Part shown: positions 1-8,233 of the stretch, one piece after another | Layout of the letters: every line of letters begins with the position of its first letter | How positions within the stretch are numbered: the stretch's first letter is position 1 | NCBI GenBank assembly: GCA_025997795.1 | Contig: BNVB01000036.1 | Span: 1-23,234 of the forward strand | DNA length: 23,234 bases | Source: Spirochaetia bacterium | GTDB lineage: Bacteria > Spirochaetota > Spirochaetia > Treponematales > Breznakiellaceae | Reading direction: 5' to 3' | Notes under the pieces: generated by a model | What the model saw: the letters and a program-made list of their open reading frames with translations, nothing else | Told to the model about the DNA's origin: nothing | Databases searched by the model: none | Position numbers and translations under genes: made by a program

Positions 1-1682
1 CGGATCAGCTGGGCCGCATCCTCCGGATGATCCTTGGCCAGGCTTATCACATTTTCTTGAAGTTCCATGCGTTTCCGTTCTTCCACAGACATGGACACTT
101 CCACCCCTTCCTGTTCCGCTTCCAGGAGCGCCCGTTCCCGTGCGGCCTGCCGTTCCCGTGCCAGGGCTTCTTCCGCAGCAAGGCGCTGCCGTTCAATGGC
201 CTTGGACACCAGCCGGAAAACTACAAAGGCAAGCAAGAGGAAAGCAAGACCCACGAGGAAAAAGATAATGGTCTTCTGGATGTTCTGCTGCCTAAAGTAG
301 GCGGCATCGGCATCCTCAAACTCCCTGGTCCGGTCAAATTGTATATTCTGAACTGTTACCAAATCCCCCCGGCTTACGTCAAAACCAATGGCATTCTGCA
401 CCAGCGTCTGGGCGTTTTTGATAGTCTCCGGTTCCAGCGGAATATATTCCCGTTCCAGGGAATTATTGGGAAGTATTACGGGCTTTCCTTTTTCATCGTA
501 CTTAAGTTTTGTTATCCCGTCAATGTTAACCGACACCGTAAGCCGGTCGATCCGGGGTTTCCGTTCTTCTTCGGTTACTTCGCTGCCAATCTGGTAGTTT
601 GCCGTATTATAATCCTGGGTAACCTTGCCGTGCATATTGGACATATCCTGGTATGCCGGCATAACATTGGGTTCCGCCCCCGCAGGGCCTTCGGGGTTAA
701 AACCGGTCCCTTCATAATTGGTTTTGCTGGTACTTTCGGCAAGTTTAATGGATTCTACTATCAGCGAATCATCATAGGCGCTTCCGGGTGTTCTGGGCTT
801 AAGTACCGTGGGAAGATTTTTGCTCGTGCTGATGGACTTTTTTGACATGTCCATATCAAACTTGATGTTTACATCCCGGACACGGTCCAGAGAAAAGGTA
901 CTTTGCAAACTTCGCAGTATCTCTGCCCGGTAGAGGGTTTCCTGTTGATGGATAAACCTTTGCTGCCGTTCAATCAAAGATTGTTCGTTTACATCCTTCA
1001 TGCCTTCAAAATCGTTAAGCACAATACCGGCCTGATCGGTAATAACGATGTTTTCGTCTTTAAGGCCTTCTATGGCGAATTTCAGGAGTTTCTGGATTCC
1101 CTCTACCTTTTTAACGTTTGTTGTTATATCACTTCCCGGTGTGGGAGTAATTTTAACGCTGGCAGAAGTGGGGTTCTGATCCTGCAAAAACAGGTTATCC
1201 TTGGGAAATACGATCATTACATCAGCATTGTCCACCCCGTCCAGAGCTTTGATGTGTTCCTTTACCATCTGGGTCTGGGACCGCTGGAAACGGACATTCC
1301 GTTCCATATCGGTAAGGGTCCACCGTTCGGTGTCAAAGATCTTCCAGGGATCAATGCCCTGGGGTATAAGATCTTCCCGAATCAGAATATTCCGGAGTTT
1401 CCGGGCCGCAGAGGCATCGTCCACCATGACGGTTCCGTTGGCGCTGACAGAGGTTTTATAGCCCTCTTCGTTGATCCGGGTAATAATCCGGTTCCGGGCA
1501 TCTTCATCGGTTATGGGCGCGTCTATTACCGGCACCATGCTGGGCGAAGAAGATACCGACACCAGGGTGCCGATTCCGATGAACATTACCAGCACTACAC
1601 CGGCCAGTACCAGTTTTTGGACAAGCGTCCACTTTCCCCAGAGATTTTTGACCTGCTCAAGCAGTCTTTGTAAAAATTCCAT
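1..1682 (-). CDS. fliF: Flagellar MS-ring protein FliF (C-terminus cut by window start)
   Basis: FliF forms the MS ring of the flagellar basal body in the inner membrane and carries the FliG switch at its C-terminus. The minus strand reads open from an ATG at 1682 to base 1 (560 codons plus two bases). The protein begins MEFLQRLLEQVKNLWGKW, followed by a first membrane helix (about residues 21-43), a periplasmic ring-building region with family segments such as GIDPWKIFDTERWTLTD, and a second membrane helix near residues 476-497. A charged cytoplasmic tail then leads to the FliG-binding end, with KDHPEDAAQLIR the last readable residues. Spirochaete FliF is only slightly longer than this, so just a few residues are missing. 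A GGGGGG ribosome site lies directly before the ATG. It is the last gene of the flgB-flgC-fliE-fliF run; fliG would be expected next, outside the window. Confidence 0.96.
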   Translation of the reverse strand, partial: MEFLQRLLEQVKNLWGKWTLVQKLVLAGVVLVMFIGIGTLVSVSSSPSMVPVIDAPITDEDARNRIITRINEEGYKTSVSANGTVMVDDASAARKLRNILIREDLIPQGIDPWKIFDTERWTLTDMERNVRFQRSQTQMVKEHIKALDGVDNADVMIVFPKDNLFLQDQNPTSASVKITPTPGSDITTNVKKVEGIQKLLKFAIEGLKDENIVITDQAGIVLNDFEGMKDVNEQSLIERQQRFIHQQETLYRAEILRSLQSTFSLDRVRDVNIKFDMDMSKKSISTSKNLPTVLKPRTPGSAYDDSLIVESIKLAESTSKTNYEGTGFNPEGPAGAEPNVMPAYQDMSNMHGKVTQDYNTANYQIGSEVTEEERKPRIDRLTVSVNIDGITKLKYDEKGKPVILPNNSLEREYIPLEPETIKNAQTLVQNAIGFDVSRGDLVTVQNIQFDRTREFEDADAAYFRQQNIQKTIIFFLVGLAFLLLAFVVFRLVSKAIERQRLAAEEALARERQAARERALLEAEQEGVEVSMSVEERKRMELQENVISLAKDHPEDAAQLI

Positions 1683-1702
1683 ACCCCCCCCTCTATGTCA
1701 GG

Positions 1703-2086
1703 TTATCGTGTGTTTATAATATCCTTCCATGCCTGAACAACGCGGTTCAGAATGGTCCTTGTTATGTTAAGCGACATATTCGCTTTTCCTTCGGCTATAG
1801 TCAAATCTTCCACATTCACCGAATCGGGATCGATGACAGACTGCTGGTACATATAGTCCGCCTGCTGCTGGAGGCCGCTTACCTTGTCCAGCGCTTTAAG
1901 CATGGTCTGGTCAAAAAGACCATCCCGCATTATTCCTTCGGCGCCGATGCTTTTACCCAGTTCGGCCATACCCCTGCCGGAACCGTTGTATAGTTCTTCA
2001 TTAAGAATCTTTGGCCGGAAGTCGGGAAACGAAGAAGGAACCGGCGGCATGGGCACAGGACTAAAATACTGCGGTTTAATGGTCAT
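1703..2086 (-). CDS. fliE: Flagellar hook-basal body protein FliE
   Basis: FliE is the small periplasmic adaptor joining the MS ring (FliF) to the proximal rod (FlgB/FlgC). The 127-residue product is slightly longer than typical FliE (about 100-110) because of a proline-rich N-terminal stretch (MTIKPQYFSPVPMPPVPSSF). Its C-terminal half has the helical FliE pattern, ending with DLTIAEGKANMSLNITRTIL and NRVVQAWKDIINTR, close to the family's (T/S)V..A.LAL.....V.NK....Y.EI.....  helix. A GGAGG ribosome site precedes the ATG at suitable spacing. It sits 5 bases after the flgC stop and 20 bases before the fliF start, in the conserved flgB-flgC-fliE-fliF order, which supports the call as much as the sequence does. 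Confidence 0.93.
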   Translation of the reverse strand: MTIKPQYFSPVPMPPVPSSFPDFRPKILNEELYNGSGRGMAELGKSIGAEGIMRDGLFDQTMLKALDKVSGLQQQADYMYQQSVIDPDSVNVEDLTIAEGKANMSLNITRTILNRVVQAWKDIINTR

Positions 2087-2091
2087 CTAAA

Positions 2092-2553
2092 TTACCTCCC
2101 CCCAATTTCCAGAGCCCGCTGGAACATGGATTTGTATCCTTCCACAATCTGGGCGCTGGCTTCATACATTCTGTTGGCATCTATCAAATTTACCATTTCG
2201 GTAACGGTATCCACATTGGGATAAAATACATAACCCTTGTCGGGGCCTTCAAGTTTTGCATCCGGATGATCGGGATCGTAGACCTTGCGGAGTTCCGTTT
2301 TGGTGTCTTTTTCTACCCGGGCTACCCGCACTCCTTCGCCCGGCCCGTTATCGAGCATCTTGGGCAGGAACGGTGAACGCCAGTAGGGCTGCTGGACCCG
2401 GGGACGCATAATCACCCTGCTTCCATAAAAGGGCCCGCCCTCGTTGGTTCTTGTGGTGTTGACATTGGCCATATTGTTGGCAATAACGTCGGTCCTTAGG
2501 CGCTGGGCGCTCATGCCGGTGGAAGCGATGTTAATTGAAGTAAAAAGTCCCAT
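2092..2553 (-). CDS. flgC: Flagellar proximal rod protein FlgC
   Basis: FlgC is one of the proximal rod proteins that carry torque from the MS ring to the hook, exported by the flagellar type III apparatus. The 153-residue product has the N-terminal rod signature (MGLFTSINIASTGMSAQRLR followed by TDVIANNMANVNTTRT), in which the ANNMANVNT segment is the classic rod/hook/HAP motif. It also has the C-terminal flagellar basal-body motif (VNLIDANRMYEASAQIVE). The internal YPNVDTVTEMVNLIDANR segment is typical of FlgC. The length is slightly greater than in enterobacteria (about 134), because of a central insertion around residues 45-75. The ribosome site (GAGG) overlaps the flgB stop region, with 7 bases between flgB stop and this ATG, indicating translational coupling. 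Confidence 0.96.
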   Translation of the reverse strand: MGLFTSINIASTGMSAQRLRTDVIANNMANVNTTRTNEGGPFYGSRVIMRPRVQQPYWRSPFLPKMLDNGPGEGVRVARVEKDTKTELRKVYDPDHPDAKLEGPDKGYVFYPNVDTVTEMVNLIDANRMYEASAQIVEGYKSMFQRALEIGGR

Positions 2554-2560
2554 ATAACCT

Positions 2561-2974
2561 CTATGCTCTTAATACCAGGCTTACCTGGCCAAATTCAAAT
2601 GCCGCCGCATGGGCAAAAAGGGTATACCGCATTTGATTTTTAAGGATATTGTTGAATTCCTTTTCAGGATCCACATTGTTACCGTTGTTGTTGTAAGTCA
2701 TGTCATAATCCAGCACCCGCCGGGGTTCAACGCTCTGGTAATCTACCGGTTTCCAGTTACTTAGATGCCGGGGATTATTCCGGGCCATCTCAAAGGCGGG
2801 TTTGTAATTTTCCGAAAGGATCGCCTTTTTAAGAGACGCTTCAAAGTTGACCTCTGTCCGTTTCCAGTTGGGAACCCCCGCATTGGCCAGGTTATCGGCA
2901 TAAACCGATTGGCGTAAATTCCCCACATTCATGGCCCGGTGGAGCATATCAACAGTTCGTGAAAATGTATTCAT
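2561..2974 (-). CDS. flgB: Flagellar proximal rod protein FlgB
   Basis: FlgB is the proximal rod subunit contacting FliE and FlgC in the periplasmic basal body. The 137-residue product begins MNTFSRTVDMLHRAMNVGNL and contains the rod motif RQSVYADNLANAGVPNWKR. The middle contains DYDMTYNNNGNNVDPEKEF, matching the FlgB consensus region NNVDxExEm, and the C-terminus has LKNQMRYTLFAHAA. Length matches the family. A ribosome site AGAGGTG lies 6 bases before the ATG. It is the first flagellar gene of the block, 45 bases downstream of the hslU stop, with no clear terminator between them, so it probably shares the upstream transcript. Confidence 0.95.
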   Translation of the reverse strand: MNTFSRTVDMLHRAMNVGNLRQSVYADNLANAGVPNWKRTEVNFEASLKKAILSENYKPAFEMARNNPRHLSNWKPVDYQSVEPRRVLDYDMTYNNNGNNVDPEKEFNNILKNQMRYTLFAHAAAFEFGQVSLVLRA

Positions 2975-3019
2975 CCATTACACCTCTTCTTTCAACATCG
3001 GCGTTTTTTCCATGCGCCT

Positions 3020-4570
3020 TTACAATATGTACCTTCCCAGATCCTGGTCCTTGGCCAGGTCGGAAAGTTTTTCGTTCACATAGTCCTCGGTAATGCTTAT
3101 CTTTGCCGGCGCTATATCGGGGGCCTCAAAGGACAGCTCTTCCAGGAGGGTTTCCATGATTGTATGGAGCCGCCGGGCGCCGATATTTTCCAGCCGGGCA
3201 TTAACCTCCGCCGCCAGGGATGCCAGGCGCCGGATGGCCCCGCCGGTAAAGTCTATTTCCACGGTTTCGGTGGAAAGTAAATCCTGGTACTGCTTGGTAA
3301 GGGCATTTTTAGGTTCCGTTAATATCCGCAGGAATTCTTCTTCTCCCAGCGATTCCAGTTCGACCCGCAGGGGAAAACGGCCCTGGAGTTCGGGGATCAG
3401 GTCCGAGGGTTTACTAACATTAAAGGCCCCGGCGGCGATAAAAAGAATGTGGCTTGTATCAACCTGCCCCCATTTGGTGTTTACCGCGGCGCCCTCCACA
3501 ATGGGAAGTATGTCCCGCTGTACCCCTTCCCGGGAAACATCGGGTCCGCCGCCGCGGTCTCCCCGGACGGCAATTTTGTCAATTTCATCAATAAAAACAA
3601 TGCCCGTTTCTTCCACCCGCCGGCGGGCTTCGTCACTGACCCGTTCCCGGTCAATCAGTTTTTCCGCCTCTTCGGCAATTAAAATTTCCCGGGCCCGGGC
3701 AACGGTAACAACCTTTTTCTTTTTGCCGCCGCCAAAAAAACCGGCAATTCCCGAAAGGCTCGATTCCAAATCTTCCATGCCGCCCCCCATCATTTCCATG
3801 GGGAACTGGGGGCTCTGGCTTACCGAAATTTCTACCGTACCGTCTTCAAGTTTGCCTTCCCGCAGCCAGGCACGGAATTTTTCGCGGGTATGATCCGGCG
3901 CTTTTTCCGTCAATTCCGGTGTCGTTTCGCCGGGTTCGTTTTGTTCTTCTTCGTTTTCTTCCGTTCCTGCGGTTTCGTTTTCTCCTGTGTTACGCATAAG
4001 GGGTATACCCACCTGTATGGCGGTTCCCATAATGCCCGGCCCCCGTTCACTGTCAAACGAAAAGGCTCCCATAGGACGGATTACCGGTTCATTTGCAGGT
4101 TTTGGGTCTTTCTTTTTTTTGGGCCGGGGTACCAAGAGGTCCAGGAGGCCTTCTTCTGCCCGTTTTTCCGCCTCGGTTTTAACGGACTGCTGCATTTCCT
4201 GTTTAACCATTTGTACTCCGGCGGCCATAAGGTCCCGGATCATCGATTCCACATCCCGGCCCACATAACCCACTTCGGTATACTTGGTGGCCTCTACTTT
4301 GATAAAGGGCGAATTTGCCAGTTTTGCCAGCCGCCGGGCAATTTCGGTTTTTCCCACGCCGGTTGGTCCAATCATAAGGATGTTTTTTGGGGCAATGTCT
4401 TCCCGTACTTCCGGGTCAAGTTTGATCCGCCGGATACGGTTCCGCAGGGCAACTGCCACGGCGCGTTTTGCCTTTTTTTGGCCCACGATGTACTTATCAA
4501 GTTCCGCCACAATTTCCCGGGGGGTCAGGCGGTCAAGATTCTTTTCGTTTTTTTCGCTTTTTTCGCTCAT
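3020..4570 (-). CDS. hslU: HslU, ATPase subunit of the HslUV protease
   Basis: HslU (ClpY) is the hexameric AAA+ unfoldase that feeds proteins to the HslV peptidase. From the ATG at 4570 the protein has 516 residues. Visible motifs are LTPREIVAELDKYIVGQKKAK near the N-terminus, Walker A GPTGVGKT (about residues 68-75), pore loop GYVG (101-104), Walker B GIVFIDEID, the AAA sensor region ELQGRFPLRVELESL, and the C-terminal DLGRYIL tail that inserts into HslV. It is about 70 residues longer than E. coli HslU (443). The excess sits in the I-domain, including a very acidic E/N/T-rich stretch near residues 195-235. The start was placed at the ATG that shares one base with the hslV stop (TGATG); an upstream in-frame start at 4618 would lie inside hslV and adds no conserved residues. 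Confidence 0.96.
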   Translation of the reverse strand: MSEKSEKNEKNLDRLTPREIVAELDKYIVGQKKAKRAVAVALRNRIRRIKLDPEVREDIAPKNILMIGPTGVGKTEIARRLAKLANSPFIKVEATKYTEVGYVGRDVESMIRDLMAAGVQMVKQEMQQSVKTEAEKRAEEGLLDLLVPRPKKKKDPKPANEPVIRPMGAFSFDSERGPGIMGTAIQVGIPLMRNTGENETAGTEENEEEQNEPGETTPELTEKAPDHTREKFRAWLREGKLEDGTVEISVSQSPQFPMEMMGGGMEDLESSLSGIAGFFGGGKKKKVVTVARAREILIAEEAEKLIDRERVSDEARRRVEETGIVFIDEIDKIAVRGDRGGGPDVSREGVQRDILPIVEGAAVNTKWGQVDTSHILFIAAGAFNVSKPSDLIPELQGRFPLRVELESLGEEEFLRILTEPKNALTKQYQDLLSTETVEIDFTGGAIRRLASLAAEVNARLENIGARRLHTIMETLLEELSFEAPDIAPAKISITEDYVNEKLSDLAKDQDLGRYIL

Positions 4571-5115
4571 CAGGGTTTTAACTCCTCCAGGGTTATTTGG
4601 CTGTTGGTATAAATACAAATGGTTCCGGCAATCTCCAGACTGCGCCGGGCAATTTCCGCCGCAGAAAGTTCGCTGCCGTTAAGGTACGCCAGCGCCGCCG
4701 AAAGGGCATAGTTCCCGCCGGAACCGATGGCCAGCACATCTTCGGCGGGTTCGATTACATCTCCGGTGCCGGAAATTAAGAGCGTTTTTCCCAGGTCTGC
4801 GGTAAGCAGCAGCGCTTCCAGACGGCGCAGGGTCCTGTCTGTACGCCAGTCCTTGGCAAGTTCCACCGCCGACCGGGCAAGATCCCCTGAATATTCTTTT
4901 AGTTTGCTTTCAAAGCGGTCAAAGAGGGTAAAAGCATCGGCGGTAGCTCCGGCAAATCCGCAGAGTACCTTGCCGTCCCAAAGGCGGCGGACCTTGCGGG
5001 CATTGTTTTTTACCACCGTTTCGCCCATGGTTACCTGTCCGTCTCCTGCCATGGCTACTTCGCCATTCCGCCTTACCGCCAGTACGGTGGTGGATCTAAA
5101 TTGAATAGCACTCAT
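4570..5115 (-). CDS. hslV: HslV, peptidase subunit of the HslUV protease
   Basis: HslV (ClpQ) is the proteasome-like threonine peptidase that partners HslU. From the ATG at 5115 the protein has 181 residues and begins MSAIQFRSTTVLAVRRNGEV. The expected catalytic threonine is the first T of the TTVLAVRR core, so about eight residues would have to be removed, as in homologues with a short propeptide. Further family segments are AGDGQVTMGETVVKNNARKV, CGFAGATADAFTLFDRFE and IGSGGNYALSAALAY. The start at 5115 was chosen because it has an AGGA ribosome site 7-8 bases upstream; the longer reading from 5166 would run into xerC and adds no conserved sequence. It lies 10 bases after xerC and is coupled to hslU by a one-base overlap. 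Confidence 0.95.
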   Translation of the reverse strand: MSAIQFRSTTVLAVRRNGEVAMAGDGQVTMGETVVKNNARKVRRLWDGKVLCGFAGATADAFTLFDRFESKLKEYSGDLARSAVELAKDWRTDRTLRRLEALLLTADLGKTLLISGTGDVIEPAEDVLAIGSGGNYALSAALAYLNGSELSAAEIARRSLEIAGTICIYTNSQITLEELKP

Positions 5116-5125
5116 AGTTTTTCCT

Positions 5126-6025
5126 TCATGTTTTGCTCCCAAGTGCCAACGCATGGGGGTGAGCATTCATGTATGCTTTTTTAAGCCGTTCCATATCCAC
5201 ATGGGTATAACGCTGGGTGGTGGAAATGCTGGCGTGTCCCAGGAGTTCCTGTACCAGCCTGACATCACAGCCCGAGTTAACCAGGTGGGTGGCAAAACTA
5301 TGCCGCAGGGCGTGGGGATTAACATGTTTACCCAATCCCGAACGGTCCCCATACCGGTTGATGATCCACCGGATTCCCGGAATAGAAAGGGGGCCGCCCC
5401 GGCGGTTAACAAAAACATGGCTTGTTGGTTTTTCTGCCCTAATCCGCGCCAGGCGGGCGGGAAGATACTCAGCCAAAGCACGGGCGGCTTCTTCGGAAAA
5501 AAAGATATACCGTTCCTTGCTGCCTTTTCCTATGACCCTGGCAGAAAGATAATCCGCTTCTATATCCGTGACCAAGAGCGAAGCCAGTTCGGAAATACGG
5601 AGCCCTGCGGAATACATGGAAAGGATAAGCGCTTTGTCCCGGATGGGCCAGAGTATGCCTTCTTTTTCCGGCAGTACGGCAAAAGCCGCCATTTCCCCTT
5701 CCCACAAAAAAGCCGGCAGTACCCTGGGTGTTTTAAGATTCCGTATGGCCTGGGAAGGATCGTCTTTCCGTTTTCCCGTACGGATAAGCCAGCGGTAAAA
5801 TCCCCGGAGCGAAGAAAGGGCCCGGTTTACACTGACCGATGCAATTCCTTCTGCGGAAAGATCGGCAATAAAGTGCTGGACGCCGTAACTGTCCGCCGTT
5901 TCGGGAACAATGTTATGGTTATTGCAGTAAACGCTAAAATGAAAAAGATCTTTGCCGTAGGCGGCCAGGGTTCGTTCCGACATTCCCCGTACTGCCCGGA
6001 GATACGAGAGGTACTGATCTATCAT
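5126..6025 (-). CDS. xerC: Site-specific tyrosine recombinase, XerC/CodV type
   Basis: Xer recombinases resolve chromosome dimers at dif during division. The 299-residue protein has an N-terminal core-binding SAM-like domain (about residues 1-90) and a C-terminal catalytic domain. The active residues are visible: Arg in SAGLRISELASL, Lys in GKGSKERY, His and Arg in NPHALRHSFATHL, His in LLGHASISTTQ and the nucleophilic Tyr in TQRYTHV. The start at 6025 was chosen for its GGAGG ribosome site 8 bases upstream; an upstream reading of 415 residues would lie inside topA. It is placed between topA and hslV exactly as codV is in Bacillus, which favours the XerC assignment. Because a second Xer gene lies at 9758-10657, the C/D labels are tentative. 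Confidence 0.9.
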   Translation of the reverse strand: MIDQYLSYLRAVRGMSERTLAAYGKDLFHFSVYCNNHNIVPETADSYGVQHFIADLSAEGIASVSVNRALSSLRGFYRWLIRTGKRKDDPSQAIRNLKTPRVLPAFLWEGEMAAFAVLPEKEGILWPIRDKALILSMYSAGLRISELASLLVTDIEADYLSARVIGKGSKERYIFFSEEAARALAEYLPARLARIRAEKPTSHVFVNRRGGPLSIPGIRWIINRYGDRSGLGKHVNPHALRHSFATHLVNSGCDVRLVQELLGHASISTTQRYTHVDMERLKKAYMNAHPHALALGSKT

Positions 6026-6041
6026 GCGGAGTTCCTCCGTT

Positions 6042-8225
6042 TTAATCATCCTTTTTTGCCTCTTCATCTTCTTCCGCGCTGTGAAGATAATCGCAGTCAG
6101 GATTAATACAGGCCTTGTGGCTGCCGTTCCGTTTGTCGTATTTTTCCACAAGGAAACGGCCGCACCTGGGGCAGTTCTGGGAAAGCGGTTTAAAGTGGCT
6201 GATAAAGTCGCAGTCCGGATAATTGGTACAGCCGTAAAATTCCTTGCCCCGGCCCCTGGTTTTGCGGGCCACCACATCGCCGCCGCACTTGGGACACACC
6301 GCCAGCGGAACGGAACGGGTATTCCTGCATTCGGGAAATCCCGAACAGGCCAGGAAAAATCCAAAACGGCCAAGTTTTTTTACCAGCGGTTTGCCGCATT
6401 TTTCGCAGACATAGTTGGTGGGTTCGTCCAGGGTTCCCTTATAGGATTCCAGGGTTTTTCCCACTTCATCCACCTGATCTTTAAAGGGGTCCCAGAATTC
6501 TTTGATCATGTCGGGCCAGCGGACATTGTTTTCCTCAACCTGATCCAGTTTTAGTTCCATGGATGCGGTAAACGCTGCATCCACCACATGGGGAAAATAT
6601 TCGCTTAACATATCGCTGATCATCCGGCCCAAAAGGGTGGGCACCAGTTGTTTGTTGGATCGGGTTACATAGTACCGGTCCAGCAAAACCGAAATGGTGG
6701 GCGCGTAGGTGGAAGGCCGGCCTATGCCCTTTTCTTCAAGGATTTTTACAATGGACGCATCGGAATACCGGGCCGGCCCCTGGGTAAAGTGCTGTTCGGG
6801 ATGGAATTTTTCCGCCTCTAAGACATCGCCTTTTTTAAGAGGCGGAACGGCGCTGCCCTTTTCTTCTTTGGATGCCAGCAGTTTCATTACCTGGTAAAAA
6901 CCTTTTTCAACAATCTTGGTACCGGACACCCGGAAGATTCCTTCTATTGCTTCTTGCGCCACAGCAGCGCTTATGTCGATGCTGATTGTTTTGGTCCTGG
7001 CCGGTTTCATCTGGCAGGCGACAAAACGTTCCCAAATAATTGTATAAAGCCGCAGTTGATCCCGCGAAAGAGTTTCCTTAAGTGAATCCGGCGTATACGT
7101 TATATAGGTGGGCCGGATCGTTTCGTGGGCATCCTGTGCTTTTTTTCCCACCGAATATTCAATGGCCTCCGGGGGCAGATCCTTGGGATAATTTTTGCCA
7201 ATCCATTCCCGTACTTCGCCCAGGGCCATTTGGGAAATCCGTACCGAATCGGTACGCATATAGGTAATAAGGCCTACCCGGCCTTCGCCAATGTTGATTC
7301 CCTCATATAACTGCTGGGCAATCTGCATGGTTTTTTTGCTGGTAAAACCAAGCCGGTTTGCCGCAGTCTGCTGGAGCTGGGAGGTAGTAAACGGCGGCCG
7401 GGGCCGCACGGTTTTTTCCGTTTCCCGAATTTCCGCCACGGTACACTTGGCATTTTTTACCACATCAACAAGTTTTTTTACCTCATCCTCGTTGTGGAGT
7501 TCAGGCTTTTTTCCCTGCCAAAACACAAGCTGGGCGGTAAAGATTCCATGACGGCCGGATTTAAAATCCGCCTCCACGGTCCAGTATTCTTCTGGAATAA
7601 AAGATTCTACTTCCTTTTCCCGTTCACAGATAAGCCGGAGCGCCACCGATTGAACCCGCCCGGCGGAAAGTCCGTTTTTTACTTTTTTCCAAAGGAGGGG
7701 CGAAAGATTGTAGCCCACCAGGCGATCCAGTACCCGCCGGGCCTTTTGGGCGTTTACCTTTGCCTCGTCAATAACGGAAGGATTATCCACCGCTTCCCTG
7801 ATTGCCTGGGGGGTTATCTCGTTAAAGCTGATCCGTTTAATGGGCACCGCGGTGGTTTTGGCGCTGATGGCGTTACGGAGGTGCCAGGCGATGGCTTCCC
7901 CTTCGCGGTCATTATCACTTGCCAGCAGTACTTCGCCGGCTTTTTTAGCGTCTCCCTGCAGTTCCTTTAACAATTTTGCCCGGCCCCTTACGGTGATATA
8001 CTCGGGCTCAAATTCATGTTCCACATCAATGGCCAGCCGTGACTTGGGAAGATCGATTAAATGTCCCATGGAAGCTTTGACAAAATAACCGGGGCCCAGG
8101 TATTTTTCTATAGTCTTGGCCTTGGCCGGAGATTCTACAATGACAAGAATCTTTTTAATCTTCTTGGGCGGTTTTTCTTTTGCCGGAGCTTTACTGCCGG
8201 TTTTTGCTTTTGCTTTTGTTTCCAT
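6042..8225 (-). CDS. topA: DNA topoisomerase I
   Basis: TopA is the type IA topoisomerase that relaxes negative supercoils. The 727-residue product starts with a Lys/Ala/Pro-rich tail (about residues 1-27) and continues into the TOPRIM domain (ILVIVESPAKAKTIEKYLG, then ASDNDREGEAIAWHL with the DxDxE metal-binding acids). The catalytic tyrosine lies in GLITYMRTDSVRIS near residue 320. Three C-terminal four-cysteine zinc modules follow (starting CEKCGKP, CPKCGGD and CPRCGRF), and the protein ends in an acidic/basic tail. This is full length with the usual number of zinc modules. The ATG is preceded by AGGAAGG, which overlaps the dprA stop 8 bases upstream. Downstream, xerC starts 16 bases after the stop. 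Confidence 0.97.
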   Translation of the reverse strand: METKAKAKTGSKAPAKEKPPKKIKKILVIVESPAKAKTIEKYLGPGYFVKASMGHLIDLPKSRLAIDVEHEFEPEYITVRGRAKLLKELQGDAKKAGEVLLASDNDREGEAIAWHLRNAISAKTTAVPIKRISFNEITPQAIREAVDNPSVIDEAKVNAQKARRVLDRLVGYNLSPLLWKKVKNGLSAGRVQSVALRLICEREKEVESFIPEEYWTVEADFKSGRHGIFTAQLVFWQGKKPELHNEDEVKKLVDVVKNAKCTVAEIRETEKTVRPRPPFTTSQLQQTAANRLGFTSKKTMQIAQQLYEGINIGEGRVGLITYMRTDSVRISQMALGEVREWIGKNYPKDLPPEAIEYSVGKKAQDAHETIRPTYITYTPDSLKETLSRDQLRLYTIIWERFVACQMKPARTKTISIDISAAVAQEAIEGIFRVSGTKIVEKGFYQVMKLLASKEEKGSAVPPLKKGDVLEAEKFHPEQHFTQGPARYSDASIVKILEEKGIGRPSTYAPTISVLLDRYYVTRSNKQLVPTLLGRMISDMLSEYFPHVVDAAFTASMELKLDQVEENNVRWPDMIKEFWDPFKDQVDEVGKTLESYKGTLDEPTNYVCEKCGKPLVKKLGRFGFFLACSGFPECRNTRSVPLAVCPKCGGDVVARKTRGRGKEFYGCTNYPDCDFISHFKPLSQNCPRCGRFLVEKYDKRNGSHKACINPDCDYLHSAEEDEEAKKDD

Positions 8226-8233
8226 GTTCCTTC

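Noticed and set aside
27..1673. Long plus-strand reading frames opposite fliF (for example 272 and 256 codons)
   Set aside because: They lie antisense to a clear FliF coding region, have arginine/proline/phenylalanine-rich shadow composition and no ribosome site or family features.
2978..3013. Mini reading frame MEKTPMLKEEV just before flgB
   Set aside because: It is only 11 codons, has no ribosome site of its own, and includes the flgB ribosome site by chance; nothing supports a leader peptide.
4571..4618. Longer hslU start at 4618
   Set aside because: It overlaps the hslV 3' end by 49 bases and adds residues not seen in HslU; the TGATG-coupled ATG at 4570 is better.
6026..6373. N-terminal extension of the xerC frame to 6373
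   Set aside because: The added residues are the shadow of the topA zinc modules; the ATG at 6025 has an ideal ribosome site.
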